DNA of 64,000 bases, taken from NCBI RefSeq assembly GCF_900112485.1, contig NZ_FOMG01000020.1:1-64000 (forward strand). Direction: 5' to 3'. Shown in pieces: positions 8,461 through 17,393 of the stretch; positions within the stretch are counted from its first letter, which is position 1, and each line of letters starts with the position of its first letter. Below the pieces are notes generated by a model, which was not told the origin of the DNA, did no database searches, and saw only the letters and a list, made by a program, of their open reading frames with translations. Source of the DNA: Clostridium uliginosum. GTDB taxonomy: Bacteria > Bacillota > Clostridia > Clostridiales > Clostridiaceae. Made by a program: the position numbers and the translations under genes.

Positions 8461-9502
8461 TATCAATACTCTTTTTCATAATATGAATGTCTTCAGGATA
8501 TATATCTAGCCCTATTTCATTATTAACTTCCACGTATTTTGTATTATGAAGTATGAAAGTAAAATCATTGGATGAAACTTGCATTTCATAATGAACTCCT
8601 TTAAACATTACAGATTCAACTTTACCTTTAAGCATTCCATCTTCAGCTTTAACTATTTTTATATCTTCAGGTCTTATAACAACATCTATATTTTCCATTT
8701 TTTCAAAGTTTTTATCAACACATTCAAATTCTTTATTGCAAAACTCAACTTTAAAATCATTAATCATAATTCCATCTAAAATATTACTTTCACCTATGAA
8801 ATCTGCAACAAAGGCATTAGCAGGCTCATTATAAATATCTTCTGGAGCTCCCATTTGTTGAATAACTCCTTTATTCATAACAATAATAGTATCTGACATT
8901 GTAAGAGCCTCTTCTTGATCGTGAGTTACAAATACAAAAGTAATACCAATTTCTTTTTGTATCTTTTTTAATTCTAATTGCATTTCTTTTCTAAGTTTTA
9001 AATCTAAAGCACCTAAAGGTTCATCAAGTAGTAAAACTTCAGGTTTATTAACTAAAGCTCTTGCTATAGCAACTCGTTGTTGTTGTCCACCACTTAAAGA
9101 ATCAATACTTCTTTTTTCAAAACCTTTTAAGGCAACTAAGCAAAGCATTTGCTCAATACTTTGCTTTATTTTATCTTTTGGCATTTTTTTTAGCTTTAAA
9201 CCAAAAGCGATATTTTCAAAAACGTTCATATGAGGAAATAATGCATATTTTTGAAAAACTGTATTTACCTGTCTTTTATAAGGCGGAAGAGCAGAAATAT
9301 CTTCATTTTTAAACATTACTTCTCCAGAATCAGAATTTTCAAATCCAGCAATTATTTTAAGTGTTGTTGTTTTACCACAGCCACTAGGACCTAATAATGT
9401 TAGAAATTCATTTTTTTTAATGTTTAAAGATAAATTATTTAATACTTGCTGTTCACCGTAAGACTTATTAATATTATTTAGTTGTATTATATTCTCACTC
9501 AC
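8453..9502 (-). CDS. potA: Polyamine ABC transporter ATPase PotA
   Basis: A 349-residue ATPase that powers spermidine/putrescine import. Walker A is GPSGCGKT (38-45), the signature is LSGGQQQR (136-143), Walker B is LLLDEP (157-162), and the switch histidine is in VFVTHDQ. Residues about 240-345 form the TOBE-type regulatory domain (IRPEDIKI). The GTG start at 9502 has AGAGGTG about eight bases upstream. It follows the XRE-cupin gene by 24 bases. Confidence 0.95.
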   Translation of the reverse strand: MSENIIQLNNINKSYGEQQVLNNLSLNIKKNEFLTLLGPSGCGKTTTLKIIAGFENSDSGEVMFKNEDISALPPYKRQVNTVFQKYALFPHMNVFENIAFGLKLKKMPKDKIKQSIEQMLCLVALKGFEKRSIDSLSGGQQQRVAIARALVNKPEVLLLDEPLGALDLKLRKEMQLELKKIQKEIGITFVFVTHDQEEALTMSDTIIVMNKGVIQQMGAPEDIYNEPANAFVADFIGESNILDGIMINDFKVEFCNKEFECVDKNFEKMENIDVVIRPEDIKIVKAEDGMLKGKVESVMFKGVHYEMQVSSNDFTFILHNTKYVEVNNEIGLDIYPEDIHIMKKSIDNE

Positions 9503-9526
9503 AAAAAAACACCTCTCTTCTAAATT

Positions 9527-10066
9527 TTAAAATGATGGTGGAGTACTTATCCAAATAACTTTTGCTGGAGTTTTACCAACATTTGAAATATAATGATTTA
9601 CTTTTGGTTTATAGTAAAAGCTTTCTCCTTTTTTCACTTTATATTTTCTTTTTCCTAAATGAAGATAAATATGTCCAGACAGTACATAACCAAATTCTTC
9701 ACCTTCATGAGGTTCTTCCTCAATATATTGTCCACCAGGCTCAAGAGTAATCATAATTGGTTCCATAGCATTTTTTTGAGCGTTTGGAATAAGCCACATT
9801 AAAGAATATTTAAGTTCCTCACTTTCGGTTGCAAACATATCATCACTACTAAAAGTAACTCTCTCTTCTTTTGTTTCACTAAAGAATTCATTTAAGTTAG
9901 TTCCTAAAATCTCAAGTATGTCCATTAAAGTAGCAATTGATGGAGATGTTAAATCATTTTCAACTTGAGATATAAATCCCTTTGATAATTCACATCTATT
10001 TGCTAATTCTTCTTGAGTTAATTGTTTTTCCATTCTTAATATACGAATTTTTTCTCCAATTTGCAC
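9527..10066 (-). CDS. XRE-family regulator with cupin domain (PuuR-like)
   Basis: A 179-residue regulator. Residues 1-60 form an XRE helix-turn-helix (KIRILRMEKQLTQEELANRC then LSKGFISQVENDLTSPS). Residues about 105-178 form a cupin barrel (ITLEPGGQYIEEEPHEGEEF, VLSGHIYLHLGKRKY). This arrangement is that of PuuR-type polyamine-responsive repressors. It is the first gene of the pot operon. Repeated TTTACTAAAC sites around the promoter are the likely operators. The start GTG 10066 has AGGTG six bases upstream. Polyamine sensing is inferred from context. Confidence 0.88.
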   Translation of the reverse strand: MQIGEKIRILRMEKQLTQEELANRCELSKGFISQVENDLTSPSIATLMDILEILGTNLNEFFSETKEERVTFSSDDMFATESEELKYSLMWLIPNAQKNAMEPIMITLEPGGQYIEEEPHEGEEFGYVLSGHIYLHLGKRKYKVKKGESFYYKPKVNHYISNVGKTPAKVIWISTPPSF

Positions 10067-10101
10067 AATTCACACCTACCGTTGAATATTTGAGATATTC
10101 A

Positions 10102-10135
10102 CCTTTACTAAACCTTAAGTTTAAAATTACTAAAC
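10102..10135. promoter_or_regulatory. Two operator-like sites in the pot leader
   Basis: TTTACTAAAC (10104-10113) and ATTACTAAAC (10126-10135) are direct repeats with a 22-base period, about two helical turns. Both lie just downstream of the predicted transcription start. A third copy, inverted, is at 10246-10257 and matches the first over 12 bases (CCTTTACTAAAC). They are candidate binding sites for the XRE-cupin regulator. Confidence 0.55.
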
Positions 10136-10145
10136 AAACAATAAT

Positions 10146-10174
10146 ATTATATAAATTTTAGAAACAAAAATCAA
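10146..10174 (-). promoter_or_regulatory. SigA-type promoter of the pot operon
   Basis: On the minus strand, TTGATT (10174-10169), a 17-base spacer and TATAAT (10151-10146) form a near-consensus housekeeping promoter. The predicted start is near 10139, about 70 bases before the regulator gene. Confidence 0.75.
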
Positions 10175-10645
10175 GATTTTTTTAGAAAAAATGGAAAAAT
10201 ATTTATAGCCTCTAAATCCCTGTTTATGAGTAAATAGTGAATAATGTTTAGTAAAGGAAGAACTTAAGTATACATATACTAAGATTTTAATATATAAGTT
10301 CCAATAAAGTTTGTTCATTAATATAAATTTTAGAACACTTATAAATAATATGATTTAACTACTATAGTGAGGAACTTATATAGAAAATTTATGATATATA
10401 TGATTCTAAGTAGATATTGTTAATTAAAGATGTAATTTATTATAAAAATTAAATAAAAGTTTATAAATGTATTAACTTAATTAGAACATATATATATAAT
10501 TAAAATTTATGTTTAATATTAAATAAAAGTAATAATATTCAAACAATTTGCATGAAAAAGCTTAATTTATGGCATAATCTATTGATAAACCTAGGAAAAT
10601 ATGAGATATTAAAAGGAAGATTAAGAAAAATTATTGGGTGATTTT
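10175..10645. other. AT-rich intergenic region between pot and GNAT/DJ-1 genes
   Basis: About 470 bases without a supported gene. Apart from the inverted operator-like site GTTTAGTAAAGG (10246-10257), I see only AT-rich sequence. No riboswitch or repeat was recognised. Confidence 0.6.
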
Positions 10646-11755
10646 ATGAAAAATGAAGATGGATTGTATAGAAGAAATGGAAAATTAGTTTATATAAAAC
10701 AACCAGAATATGATGAATTAATATTTACGGAAAAGCTATGGGCAAGTCAAGAAACAATGCAAGATATTGGTGGAGTGTATAATTTCACGAAAAATAAATG
10801 GGATAGTTTTTATAAAAAAATGGTTTATCCAACTGATGGAAGAAACTTTTATTGCCTAATATACACTATAAAAGATAAGCCGGTTGGGGAAGTAAGCTTT
10901 CATGGATTTGATCCTATTACTAAAATAGCAAGGTTTAATATTAAAGTTCATAATAAATATAGAAATAACGGCTATGGGAAAGAGGCTATAAAATTAATGT
11001 TAGAATATTATTTCTTTGAGGTAAAGGGAGAAATAATCATGGATAATATTAAGAATGAAAGTAGTAAATTGTTTGCTGAGAAATTAGGCTTTAAAGGGCA
11101 GAATATCTATAGAAATGAAGTAACATATAAGCTGATGAAGGATCAATTTTTAAATGCGCCTGAAAGCAAAACAAAAAATGTTTCTATTATTATGTATGAT
11201 AATATGGATATTACAAATTATACTTTAATGTGTGATTTGTTTGATAAAGCAAATGAAATAGCAAATAAAGACATATTTAATATACAAGCTATATCTGTAT
11301 TAAGCACGGTGAGATATAATAATAATTTTAACTTAGAAATAACAACATTATCTGAAAACTTATTAAAGCCAGATATCATTATATTACCAAATGGAAACTA
11401 TATAGATAATTATGTTGAAAATAAAGAAACAACAAATTATATATTAACATATTATAATAACTGCGATTATATATGTGCAATAGGAGAAGCAATAAAGTTT
11501 TTGTTTAGGTATAAATGTCTTGAAGGAATATCTGTTCCAAACATTGATAATATACAGGAATTAATTAAAGAAAATAATTTAGAGAATACAAAAGTTATAA
11601 ATAAAAACTTTGTTGATAACGGAAAAGTTATGATTAGTTGTAACTTGTTAGGCGTAATTGAGATGGGATTGTCTATTATATTTAAATTGGCAGGTAAAGA
11701 GTTAGTAGATAAAGTTGCAGAAAAAATTGGATTTAGTACATATTATAAATCGTAA
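10646..11755 (+). CDS. GNAT acetyltransferase fused to DJ-1/PfpI-like domain
   Basis: A two-domain protein of about 369 residues. The N-terminal half (to about 165) is a GNAT domain (GEVSFHGFDPITKIARFNIK, then NKYRNNGYGKEAIKLMLEYY with the acetyl-CoA loop, then NESSKLFAEKLGFKG). The C-terminal half (about 180-369) resembles the DJ-1/PfpI class I glutamine-amidotransferase fold: VSIIMYDNMDITNYTLMCDL, LKPDIIILPNG, and an elbow-like YICAIGEA, where the nucleophile position is Ala-Ile-Gly rather than a clear Cys. The substrate is unknown. I prefer ATG 10646 with GGGTGA upstream over TTG 10634. Confidence 0.75.
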   Translation: MKNEDGLYRRNGKLVYIKQPEYDELIFTEKLWASQETMQDIGGVYNFTKNKWDSFYKKMVYPTDGRNFYCLIYTIKDKPVGEVSFHGFDPITKIARFNIKVHNKYRNNGYGKEAIKLMLEYYFFEVKGEIIMDNIKNESSKLFAEKLGFKGQNIYRNEVTYKLMKDQFLNAPESKTKNVSIIMYDNMDITNYTLMCDLFDKANEIANKDIFNIQAISVLSTVRYNNNFNLEITTLSENLLKPDIIILPNGNYIDNYVENKETTNYILTYYNNCDYICAIGEAIKFLFRYKCLEGISVPNIDNIQELIKENNLENTKVINKNFVDNGKVMISCNLLGVIEMGLSIIFKLAGKELVDKVAEKIGFSTYYKS

Positions 11756-11818
11756 CAATTTATACAATATTTATGTTATTATAATATATATTGGGAAGTT
11801 GCGAAAAGGAGGTTATAA

Positions 11819-12658
11819 ATGAATTCGAAAAAAACTAAAATAATAATAAGTGTTATTTTAGCACTACTTATTGTAATTGTAATTTTTGTAATGCATAATT
11901 TTGTAGGGCTTGGAGCTAAGGATATTAAAGTGGCTAAGAATTTTATAGAAAAATTATATTCAATTAATGCTATAAATAAGCAAGAAGATTTAAAAAGTAT
12001 TAAGTATAAAAGAGTTAAGACATTAAATACTAAAAACGAATTAATATATAAAACTATAGTTACAGACTCTTTTGGAATAGATTTAGATAAAAATTATAAT
12101 ATTATAGGTTTTGCAAACAAAGAACTTGTAAAGGTAGATTCTGAGATAACAGTTGAAGAAGCTAAATCTATAGCAGATCAATATTTAAGTAAAATATATG
12201 ATAAAGAAGTTACATTTAAAACTATTAAAAGTGATGAAGATGCAGGTAAATTGCCATATTATTCTTTTGTATATTTAAAATCTAAATATGGGTACCCACT
12301 TTATTTTAATGAAATAATAGTTAATATTAATAAATCAACTGGATTTTTAGACAATTATACAAATTCATCAATACAAAAGGAATGCAAAGAGCCAATATTA
12401 AATATTTCAAAAGAAATGGCGGAGATAGAGGCTTTAGACACATTTGTTAAGTATCATAAAAATGGACAAATTTCTAATATAACTGAGTTAGCTTATGCAG
12501 ATAATAAATCAATATCAGAGTTGTGTTATGTTGTTGCTATAAAAGGTAAGGATGAAAATGGTGCTGATATTACATGGAAGCTATTCGTAAGTACTGAAAC
12601 AAAAGAGATAGTCAATATTTTAAAATATGGAACTGAAGATTCTGTAATTGCAAATTAA
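11819..12658 (+). CDS. Membrane-anchored YcdB/PepSY-like protein
   Basis: A 279-residue protein with a short cytoplasmic tail, one N-terminal helix (about 8-28) and an extracellular region. The outer part has a PepSY/YcdB-like pattern: ITVEEAKSIADQYLSKIYDK, then SFVYLKSKYGYPLYFNEIIV and INKSTGFLDNYT, repeated more weakly at ISKEMAEIEALDTFVKYHK. Such domains are often inhibitory or structural parts of secreted proteins. No catalytic motif is visible. It has an AAAGGAGG ribosome binding site and ends at a strong terminator. Function unknown. Confidence 0.65.
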   Translation: MNSKKTKIIISVILALLIVIVIFVMHNFVGLGAKDIKVAKNFIEKLYSINAINKQEDLKSIKYKRVKTLNTKNELIYKTIVTDSFGIDLDKNYNIIGFANKELVKVDSEITVEEAKSIADQYLSKIYDKEVTFKTIKSDEDAGKLPYYSFVYLKSKYGYPLYFNEIIVNINKSTGFLDNYTNSSIQKECKEPILNISKEMAEIEALDTFVKYHKNGQISNITELAYADNKSISELCYVVAIKGKDENGADITWKLFVSTETKEIVNILKYGTEDSVIAN

Positions 12659-12697
12659 TTTTTGGCTATGTTTTAAAATTTAATATGCCTAAGTGAA

Positions 12698-12747
12698 AGA
12701 AGCCCACTCAAATCATTTAGTAGAATGATTTGAGTGGGCTTCTTTTA
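12698..12747. terminator. Terminator between the YcdB-like gene and pbp
   Basis: A stem of about 18 bp pairs AGAAGCCCACTCAAATCATT (12698-12717) with AATGATTTGAGTGGGCTTCT (12724-12743), followed by TTTAATTTT. It sits between two convergent genes and probably serves mainly the plus strand. Confidence 0.88.
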
Positions 12748-12793
12748 ATTTTAAAACATAGTCAATTGTAAAAATAGTATATTAGTTAAAAAT

Positions 12794-15295
12794 TTAATTC
12801 GGTTTTAAGGGTTTAAGTATAGAGTCTAATATTGAATCAGGTTTTGCTTCTTGATTATTGTTAGGCTCAGAATTAGTATTAGGAGATGAATTAACATCTG
12901 GTGGTACTTGTGGTTCAGATTCAGTTTTGTTTTTTGTTTCTTGCTCTGTAAGTACATTTGGTGATGTAGATGTATCTTGTGAACTTGGCAATACATAAGG
13001 ATAATCTTTAGTTATTGGATTAGGATATGTTTTTTTGATAAACACTCTATTTTGAGTCAAGAATGAAGGCGTATTAGGGCCTGCAATCCTGTTATTAAGT
13101 CTATTTACACGAGCAGATATATGAGTAGTACATATGTCCTTAGGCTCAGTTCCTTCAATAAACATTTCTTCAACAAGTCTATCTCCTCTAGGATCTTGAC
13201 TACATAACGAACTAGGTAATTTACCTGAATCCTTACATACTGTAACATTTACTATTCCGTTAGGCTTTTCTAAATCTTTTATTTCTAATCCTTCATGAGC
13301 TTTAGCCATTATCTTTCCCCATAAATTAGCACAGACAGTACCTGAACCACCAATAACTGTTTGTGGTTTATCGTATCCTACCCAAACGGAACCGGAAAGG
13401 TAGGGAGATAAACCTGCAAACCATAAATCTTTAGAATCAGTGGAAGTACCAGTCTTACCAGCTACAGGCATATTTCCCCATTTAGCTGGAGCTCCGCCAT
13501 AATAATTAACTGGGCCTTTTAACATATCATACATAATATATGAGGTTTGAGGAGAAAATACTTGCTTTTGGTGCACTTTACCATCTAAAAGTGTTTTTCC
13601 TTTTGCATCAACAACTTTTGTATAGAGAATTGGTTCAGTATATAAGCCACCATTACCAAAGGTACCAAAAGCAGCTGATAATTTGTAAGTATTACCACCA
13701 TCTCTATCCGCTGGGTCATTTTCAACTTCACCTAAAGCAAGTGCAGATAAAGTTTCAGATTTAGTACCATATACTAAACCTAAATTTCTTCCATAGGCTA
13801 ATCCTGTTTTTACGCCAATATTGTATTCTGTTATAACAGAAGCAACATTTTTAGAATAAGTTATAGCTTCACGTGGAGATATAAGGCCTAAGTATTCATT
13901 AGGTGAATTTTTTGGATCATATGGTTTACCTTTATTATCTAAATAGTGTTTGCCGATATCTACAGGAAGTGGTGCATCATCTATAGATGTTGCAGCCGTA
14001 ATGATTTTTTGATCTATCCCAGGACCATATACTGTTAATGGTTTAGTAGTTGAACCAATAGAACGTAACTCAGTATAAGCTCTATTATTTGATTGAGGAA
14101 GTTGTTTTCCTCTTCCGCCAACCATTGCAAGAACCTTACCATTTCTATAGTCCATTATAGTTGCAGATGCTTGTAATAATGGAACCCCATTCTCATCGTA
14201 AGCTTCTGAATTACCAACATTTAAGTTCTTGTAGTTATTTAAGGTATCTTGAGTAAAATGTTGTAAATTCTTATCCATTGTAGTATATATTTTTAAGCCA
14301 CCATTAAGCATTAATTTTGAAACTTCTTCATCAGTGTATTTATATTTTTCTTTTAAATCTCTTTTTACTTGTGATACAGTAGGGTAAACAAACCATTCAT
14401 AATTTAATCTATAATCTTTTTTGATTGATTTAAATACTAATTTATTATTATTTAAATCTTGAACTGCTTTAGTGTATTCATTATTTGAGATATAACCTAA
14501 TTCTTGCATTTTAGATAATACCGTAATTGTTCTATTAATATACCTAGAAGGGTCTTCTTTATTATTATCGTTGAAGGCACTATAATATGTTGGAGCTTGA
14601 GTTATACCAGCTAGGTACGCACATTCAATTAAATTTAACTGTTCAGTATTTTTACTAAAGTATAATAGTGATGCGGCTTCAACACCATATACGTGACCTC
14701 CAAGAGGTATCGTATTTAAGTAAGCTTGTAAAATTTGATCTTTGGTTAATTTTTCTTCTAAATTCAATGCTAAATAAATTTCTTTAACTTTTCTATTTAT
14801 ACTTACTTCATTAGTTAATATCGTATTTTTTAATAGTTGTTGAGTTAAGGTAGATGCTCCATGTAAACCTTTTTGCCCAGTTAAGATTTTTTTAACATCC
14901 ATTAAGGCTGCACCTAGGATTCTTTGGATATCTACTCCCTTATGTGTGTAAAAACGCTCGTCTTCTATAGATACAAAAGCATTTTTTAAGTTATCAGGCA
15001 TTTTATTAGAGGCTATAACATAACGTTCCTCATCAGTATGAAGATTATCCATAAATTCAGCATTGTTATCATATAAGCTTGAAGGCTGATTTAATGATAA
15101 AACAGCATCAACATCTAGAGGAGGAGTGCTTTTTATTACTGCAAATAAATATCCAGTAGCAATAACAGAAATTATTAACATAAAAATTAAGAAACTAATT
15201 CCGATTTTTTTAAAAATTTTAGAACTAGAATTTTTTTTTCTCATTTTTTTATTTTGAGGCCTCATTTTTTTATTTGGAGTTTTCTCAACTGACAT
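12794..15295 (-). CDS. Class A penicillin-binding protein (PBP1A type)
   Basis: A bifunctional peptidoglycan synthase of 833 residues. It has a basic cytoplasmic tail and one transmembrane helix (about 32-55). The GT51 glycosyltransferase spans about 75-250, with catalytic Glu111 in EDERFYTHKG and GASTLTQQLLKN at 146-157. The transpeptidase spans about 370-650, with S415-T-T-K418, SKN at 481-483 and KTGTS at 614-618. The last 80 residues are a Pro/Asn/Ser-rich low-complexity tail, common in clostridial PBPs. All catalytic residues are intact. It is divergent from yunB, with a palindromic repeat in between. Confidence 0.95.
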   Translation of the reverse strand: MSVEKTPNKKMRPQNKKMRKKNSSSKIFKKIGISFLIFMLIISVIATGYLFAVIKSTPPLDVDAVLSLNQPSSLYDNNAEFMDNLHTDEERYVIASNKMPDNLKNAFVSIEDERFYTHKGVDIQRILGAALMDVKKILTGQKGLHGASTLTQQLLKNTILTNEVSINRKVKEIYLALNLEEKLTKDQILQAYLNTIPLGGHVYGVEAASLLYFSKNTEQLNLIECAYLAGITQAPTYYSAFNDNNKEDPSRYINRTITVLSKMQELGYISNNEYTKAVQDLNNNKLVFKSIKKDYRLNYEWFVYPTVSQVKRDLKEKYKYTDEEVSKLMLNGGLKIYTTMDKNLQHFTQDTLNNYKNLNVGNSEAYDENGVPLLQASATIMDYRNGKVLAMVGGRGKQLPQSNNRAYTELRSIGSTTKPLTVYGPGIDQKIITAATSIDDAPLPVDIGKHYLDNKGKPYDPKNSPNEYLGLISPREAITYSKNVASVITEYNIGVKTGLAYGRNLGLVYGTKSETLSALALGEVENDPADRDGGNTYKLSAAFGTFGNGGLYTEPILYTKVVDAKGKTLLDGKVHQKQVFSPQTSYIMYDMLKGPVNYYGGAPAKWGNMPVAGKTGTSTDSKDLWFAGLSPYLSGSVWVGYDKPQTVIGGSGTVCANLWGKIMAKAHEGLEIKDLEKPNGIVNVTVCKDSGKLPSSLCSQDPRGDRLVEEMFIEGTEPKDICTTHISARVNRLNNRIAGPNTPSFLTQNRVFIKKTYPNPITKDYPYVLPSSQDTSTSPNVLTEQETKNKTESEPQVPPDVNSSPNTNSEPNNNQEAKPDSILDSILKPLKPN

Positions 15296-15327
15296 TTTAT
15301 CCTCCTAAAATCATATAAAATAGCTAT

Positions 15328-15488
15328 AAGGCACATGAAAAAAATAATAGATCAAAGATGCGTCATATATTTGGTGCAAGGGCAAGGAGGCAAGTTCAGT
15401 TAATAGCGAGCTATTAACTGAATTTGCCGACGCAGTATGACGCAAAATATGCACACATACTGGTTTATTATTTTTTTGAATGTGCCTT
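15328..15488 (+). repeat. Palindromic 161-bp element, copy 2
   Basis: Same length as copy 1 (161 bp), from AAGGCACATG to ATGTGCCTT. The inner hairpin is perfect: TTCAGTTAATAG-CGAG-CTATTAACTGAA. It fills the divergent region between the PBP gene and yunB, so it lies upstream of both genes. Confidence 0.88.
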
Positions 15489-15566
15489 ATAATAAATAAT
15501 ATTATTTATCATTATAGCATACTTATAATAAGAGTAAACTAATAACTCAATATAAAGGTGTTTAAA

Positions 15567-16217
15567 ATGAAGTATTATACAAAACGAAAAAAATATAAAT
15601 ATATTCCGAGTATAATTATTATTATAACCTTGCTTATCCTTTTTAATTTAATAACAATGCTTTTTAATAAGAGAGTTGTGCCATCTCTTATAAGAGTATC
15701 AGAAATGACAGTAAGATCTAGGGTACTAAATATAATTAATCAAACTAGTATTGATATTTTTTCACAAGAATTTAACTATGAAGATATGATAAAAATACAA
15801 AAAGATAATGATGGAAACATAACTCTTATTCAAGCTGATACTGTAAAATTAAACTATCTAATGTCTAAGTTGTCCATGAAGTGTAATAAAGATTTAGAAA
15901 ATTTAGGCGAAATTAAAGTTAAGATGCCATTAGGATGGATTACAGAAAATACTATTTATTATAACTTAGGTCCCGAAATATCAATAAAAGTTGAAAATTT
16001 AGGTAATATTAATGCAAGTTATGAATCAGAGTTTGAAAGTGCTGGAATTAATCAAACAAGACATAGAATCTATCTTAATATTGAATCAAAGATAAGAATA
16101 ATTTTACCGTTTAAAACTGATGAAGTTGATATAAACACTAAGGTTCCTGTTTCAGATACAATTATAGTAGGCAAAATACCAAGTACTGCAATTGATTTTA
16201 AAGGAAATAACAAATAA
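15567..16217 (+). CDS. yunB: Sporulation protein YunB
   Basis: A 216-residue protein with one N-terminal transmembrane helix (about 13-33), then a domain matching YunB. That protein is produced in the mother cell under SigE and is needed for proper sporulation. Recognisable segments are ARM-like VRSRVLNIINQTSIDI, DNDGNITLIQADTVKLNYLM, and IRIILPFKTDEVDINTKVPV with VSDTIIVGKIP near the end. I chose ATG 15567 with AAAGGTG six bases upstream, rather than GTG 15558 inside that site. It supports a spore-forming host. Confidence 0.88.
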   Translation: MKYYTKRKKYKYIPSIIIIITLLILFNLITMLFNKRVVPSLIRVSEMTVRSRVLNIINQTSIDIFSQEFNYEDMIKIQKDNDGNITLIQADTVKLNYLMSKLSMKCNKDLENLGEIKVKMPLGWITENTIYYNLGPEISIKVENLGNINASYESEFESAGINQTRHRIYLNIESKIRIILPFKTDEVDINTKVPVSDTIIVGKIPSTAIDFKGNNK

Positions 16218-16251
16218 GGCATATTAAAAAACACAAGATATGTGAATTAAA

Positions 16252-16306
16252 ATTAAGGCTCTGTTTTAAAACCGTGTTGATATTAAAACAGAGCCTTAAT
16301 TAAAAT
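16252..16306. terminator. Terminator between convergent yunB and hpt
   Basis: ATTAAGGCTCTGTTTTA (16252-16268) pairs with TAAAACAGAGCCTTAAT (16284-16300). T-rich flanks on both sides make it usable in both directions. Confidence 0.82.
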
Positions 16307-16828
16307 TTATTTCCAATTAAATACATAAGGAATATTTCTATAAAAATCTCCATAATTTAATCCATAACCAACTACAAAAACATCTTCGATTGTAAAACAG
16401 CAATAATCTGGCTTAATATCAACTTTTCTTCTTGATGGTTTATCAAGTAATACACAAGTTTTTATTGAGGTTGCTCCTAATTTTTTTACGTGATTTACAA
16501 CAAAATCCATTGTTATACCAGTATCAACAATGTCATCAACGATAAGAACATCAAATCCTTTAATATTATCAGGAATATCATTAACTACTTTAACTTTTCC
16601 TGAAGACATTTCATCATCACCATAACTTGATGTAGTCATAAATCCTATTTTAGTATTTAAATCTATTTCTCTAACTAAATCAGCAGCATATATAAAGCTA
16701 CCTCTTAATAAAGATAAAACATAAAGATTCTTATCTTTATAGTCATTAGTAATAACTTTACCTAATTCTTGTATTCTAATATTAATTTTTTCTTTAGAAA
16801 AAAGTATATTACGTTTTTTGTTTTCCAT
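16307..16828 (-). CDS. hpt: Hypoxanthine phosphoribosyltransferase
   Basis: A 173-residue purine-salvage enzyme making IMP or GMP from hypoxanthine or guanine and PRPP. The PRPP-binding motif VLIVDDIVDTGITM is intact. LSLLRGSFIYAADLVREI and GFMTTSSYGDDEMSSGKVKV are typical of bacterial HPRT. Length is normal. It appears monocistronic, convergent with yunB. Confidence 0.95.
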   Translation of the reverse strand: MENKKRNILFSKEKINIRIQELGKVITNDYKDKNLYVLSLLRGSFIYAADLVREIDLNTKIGFMTTSSYGDDEMSSGKVKVVNDIPDNIKGFDVLIVDDIVDTGITMDFVVNHVKKLGATSIKTCVLLDKPSRRKVDIKPDYCCFTIEDVFVVGYGLNYGDFYRNIPYVFNWK

Positions 16829-17393
16829 ACTATTCCATTGCTAAAATCTATAAGATTGTATAAAAATACATATTAAATTACATCATAAAAACTATAATAT
16901 TATAGATAAATGCAAAAAAATAAATGAATTTAATTTATAGATTTAACAACAGGTCACCTCCTCTAAGTATTATTAATATGGTTATTTATAATAGTTTAAT
17001 AGTATAAAATATTAAGAATGTTGTCAAGATAGCTCATACCAAAGAAATTATTAGTTATTGAATAACTAATAATAAAATTAAAGATGATGATAAAAAGTGG
17101 ATAATATAAATATTATAGGTATAATACATATATAGGTGTGTTAGTTTACAAGGAATGATTAATAGTATAAAATTATATGAAAGTTGTCAAGATAGCATTA
17201 AGCATTGTAAAATGAATAACTAATCAAAGATTCTTAGAAATTTTTGAACTAGACAAGGAGGCGAAGGCAGTTAATACTGCTGTTATTAGTTGACTTAGAA
17301 TAGTACAAAAAAGATAAGAATACTAATTTAGTAGTTATTTATTTGGCGATGTTTTATACAATGTTATATCGTTTTATGTGAGGTGGTAATTAA
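16829..17393. other. Intergenic region before hflX with palindrome and direct repeats
   Basis: About 565 bases without a supported gene. It holds a perfect 25-bp palindrome (17048-17072, TTATTAGTTATT-G-AATAACTAATAA). It also has an imperfect direct repeat of about 37 bp (16998-17034 and 17159-17195), both copies ending TTGTCAAGATAGC. A stretch with AGACAAGGAGGCGAAGGCAG (17252-17271) resembles the centre of the 161-bp palindromic element and may be a decayed copy. TATAAT at 17120-17125 could be a -10 box. Confidence 0.55.

Noticed and set aside
10130..10318. A 62-codon minus-strand open frame upstream of the pot regulator
   Set aside because: Low-complexity AT-rich translation, and it overlaps the clear promoter and operator sites.
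16950..16985. Strong ribosome-binding-site-like GGAGGTGACC on the minus strand before hpt
   Set aside because: The only start nearby (GTG) is followed by a stop after four codons, so no gene can be supported.
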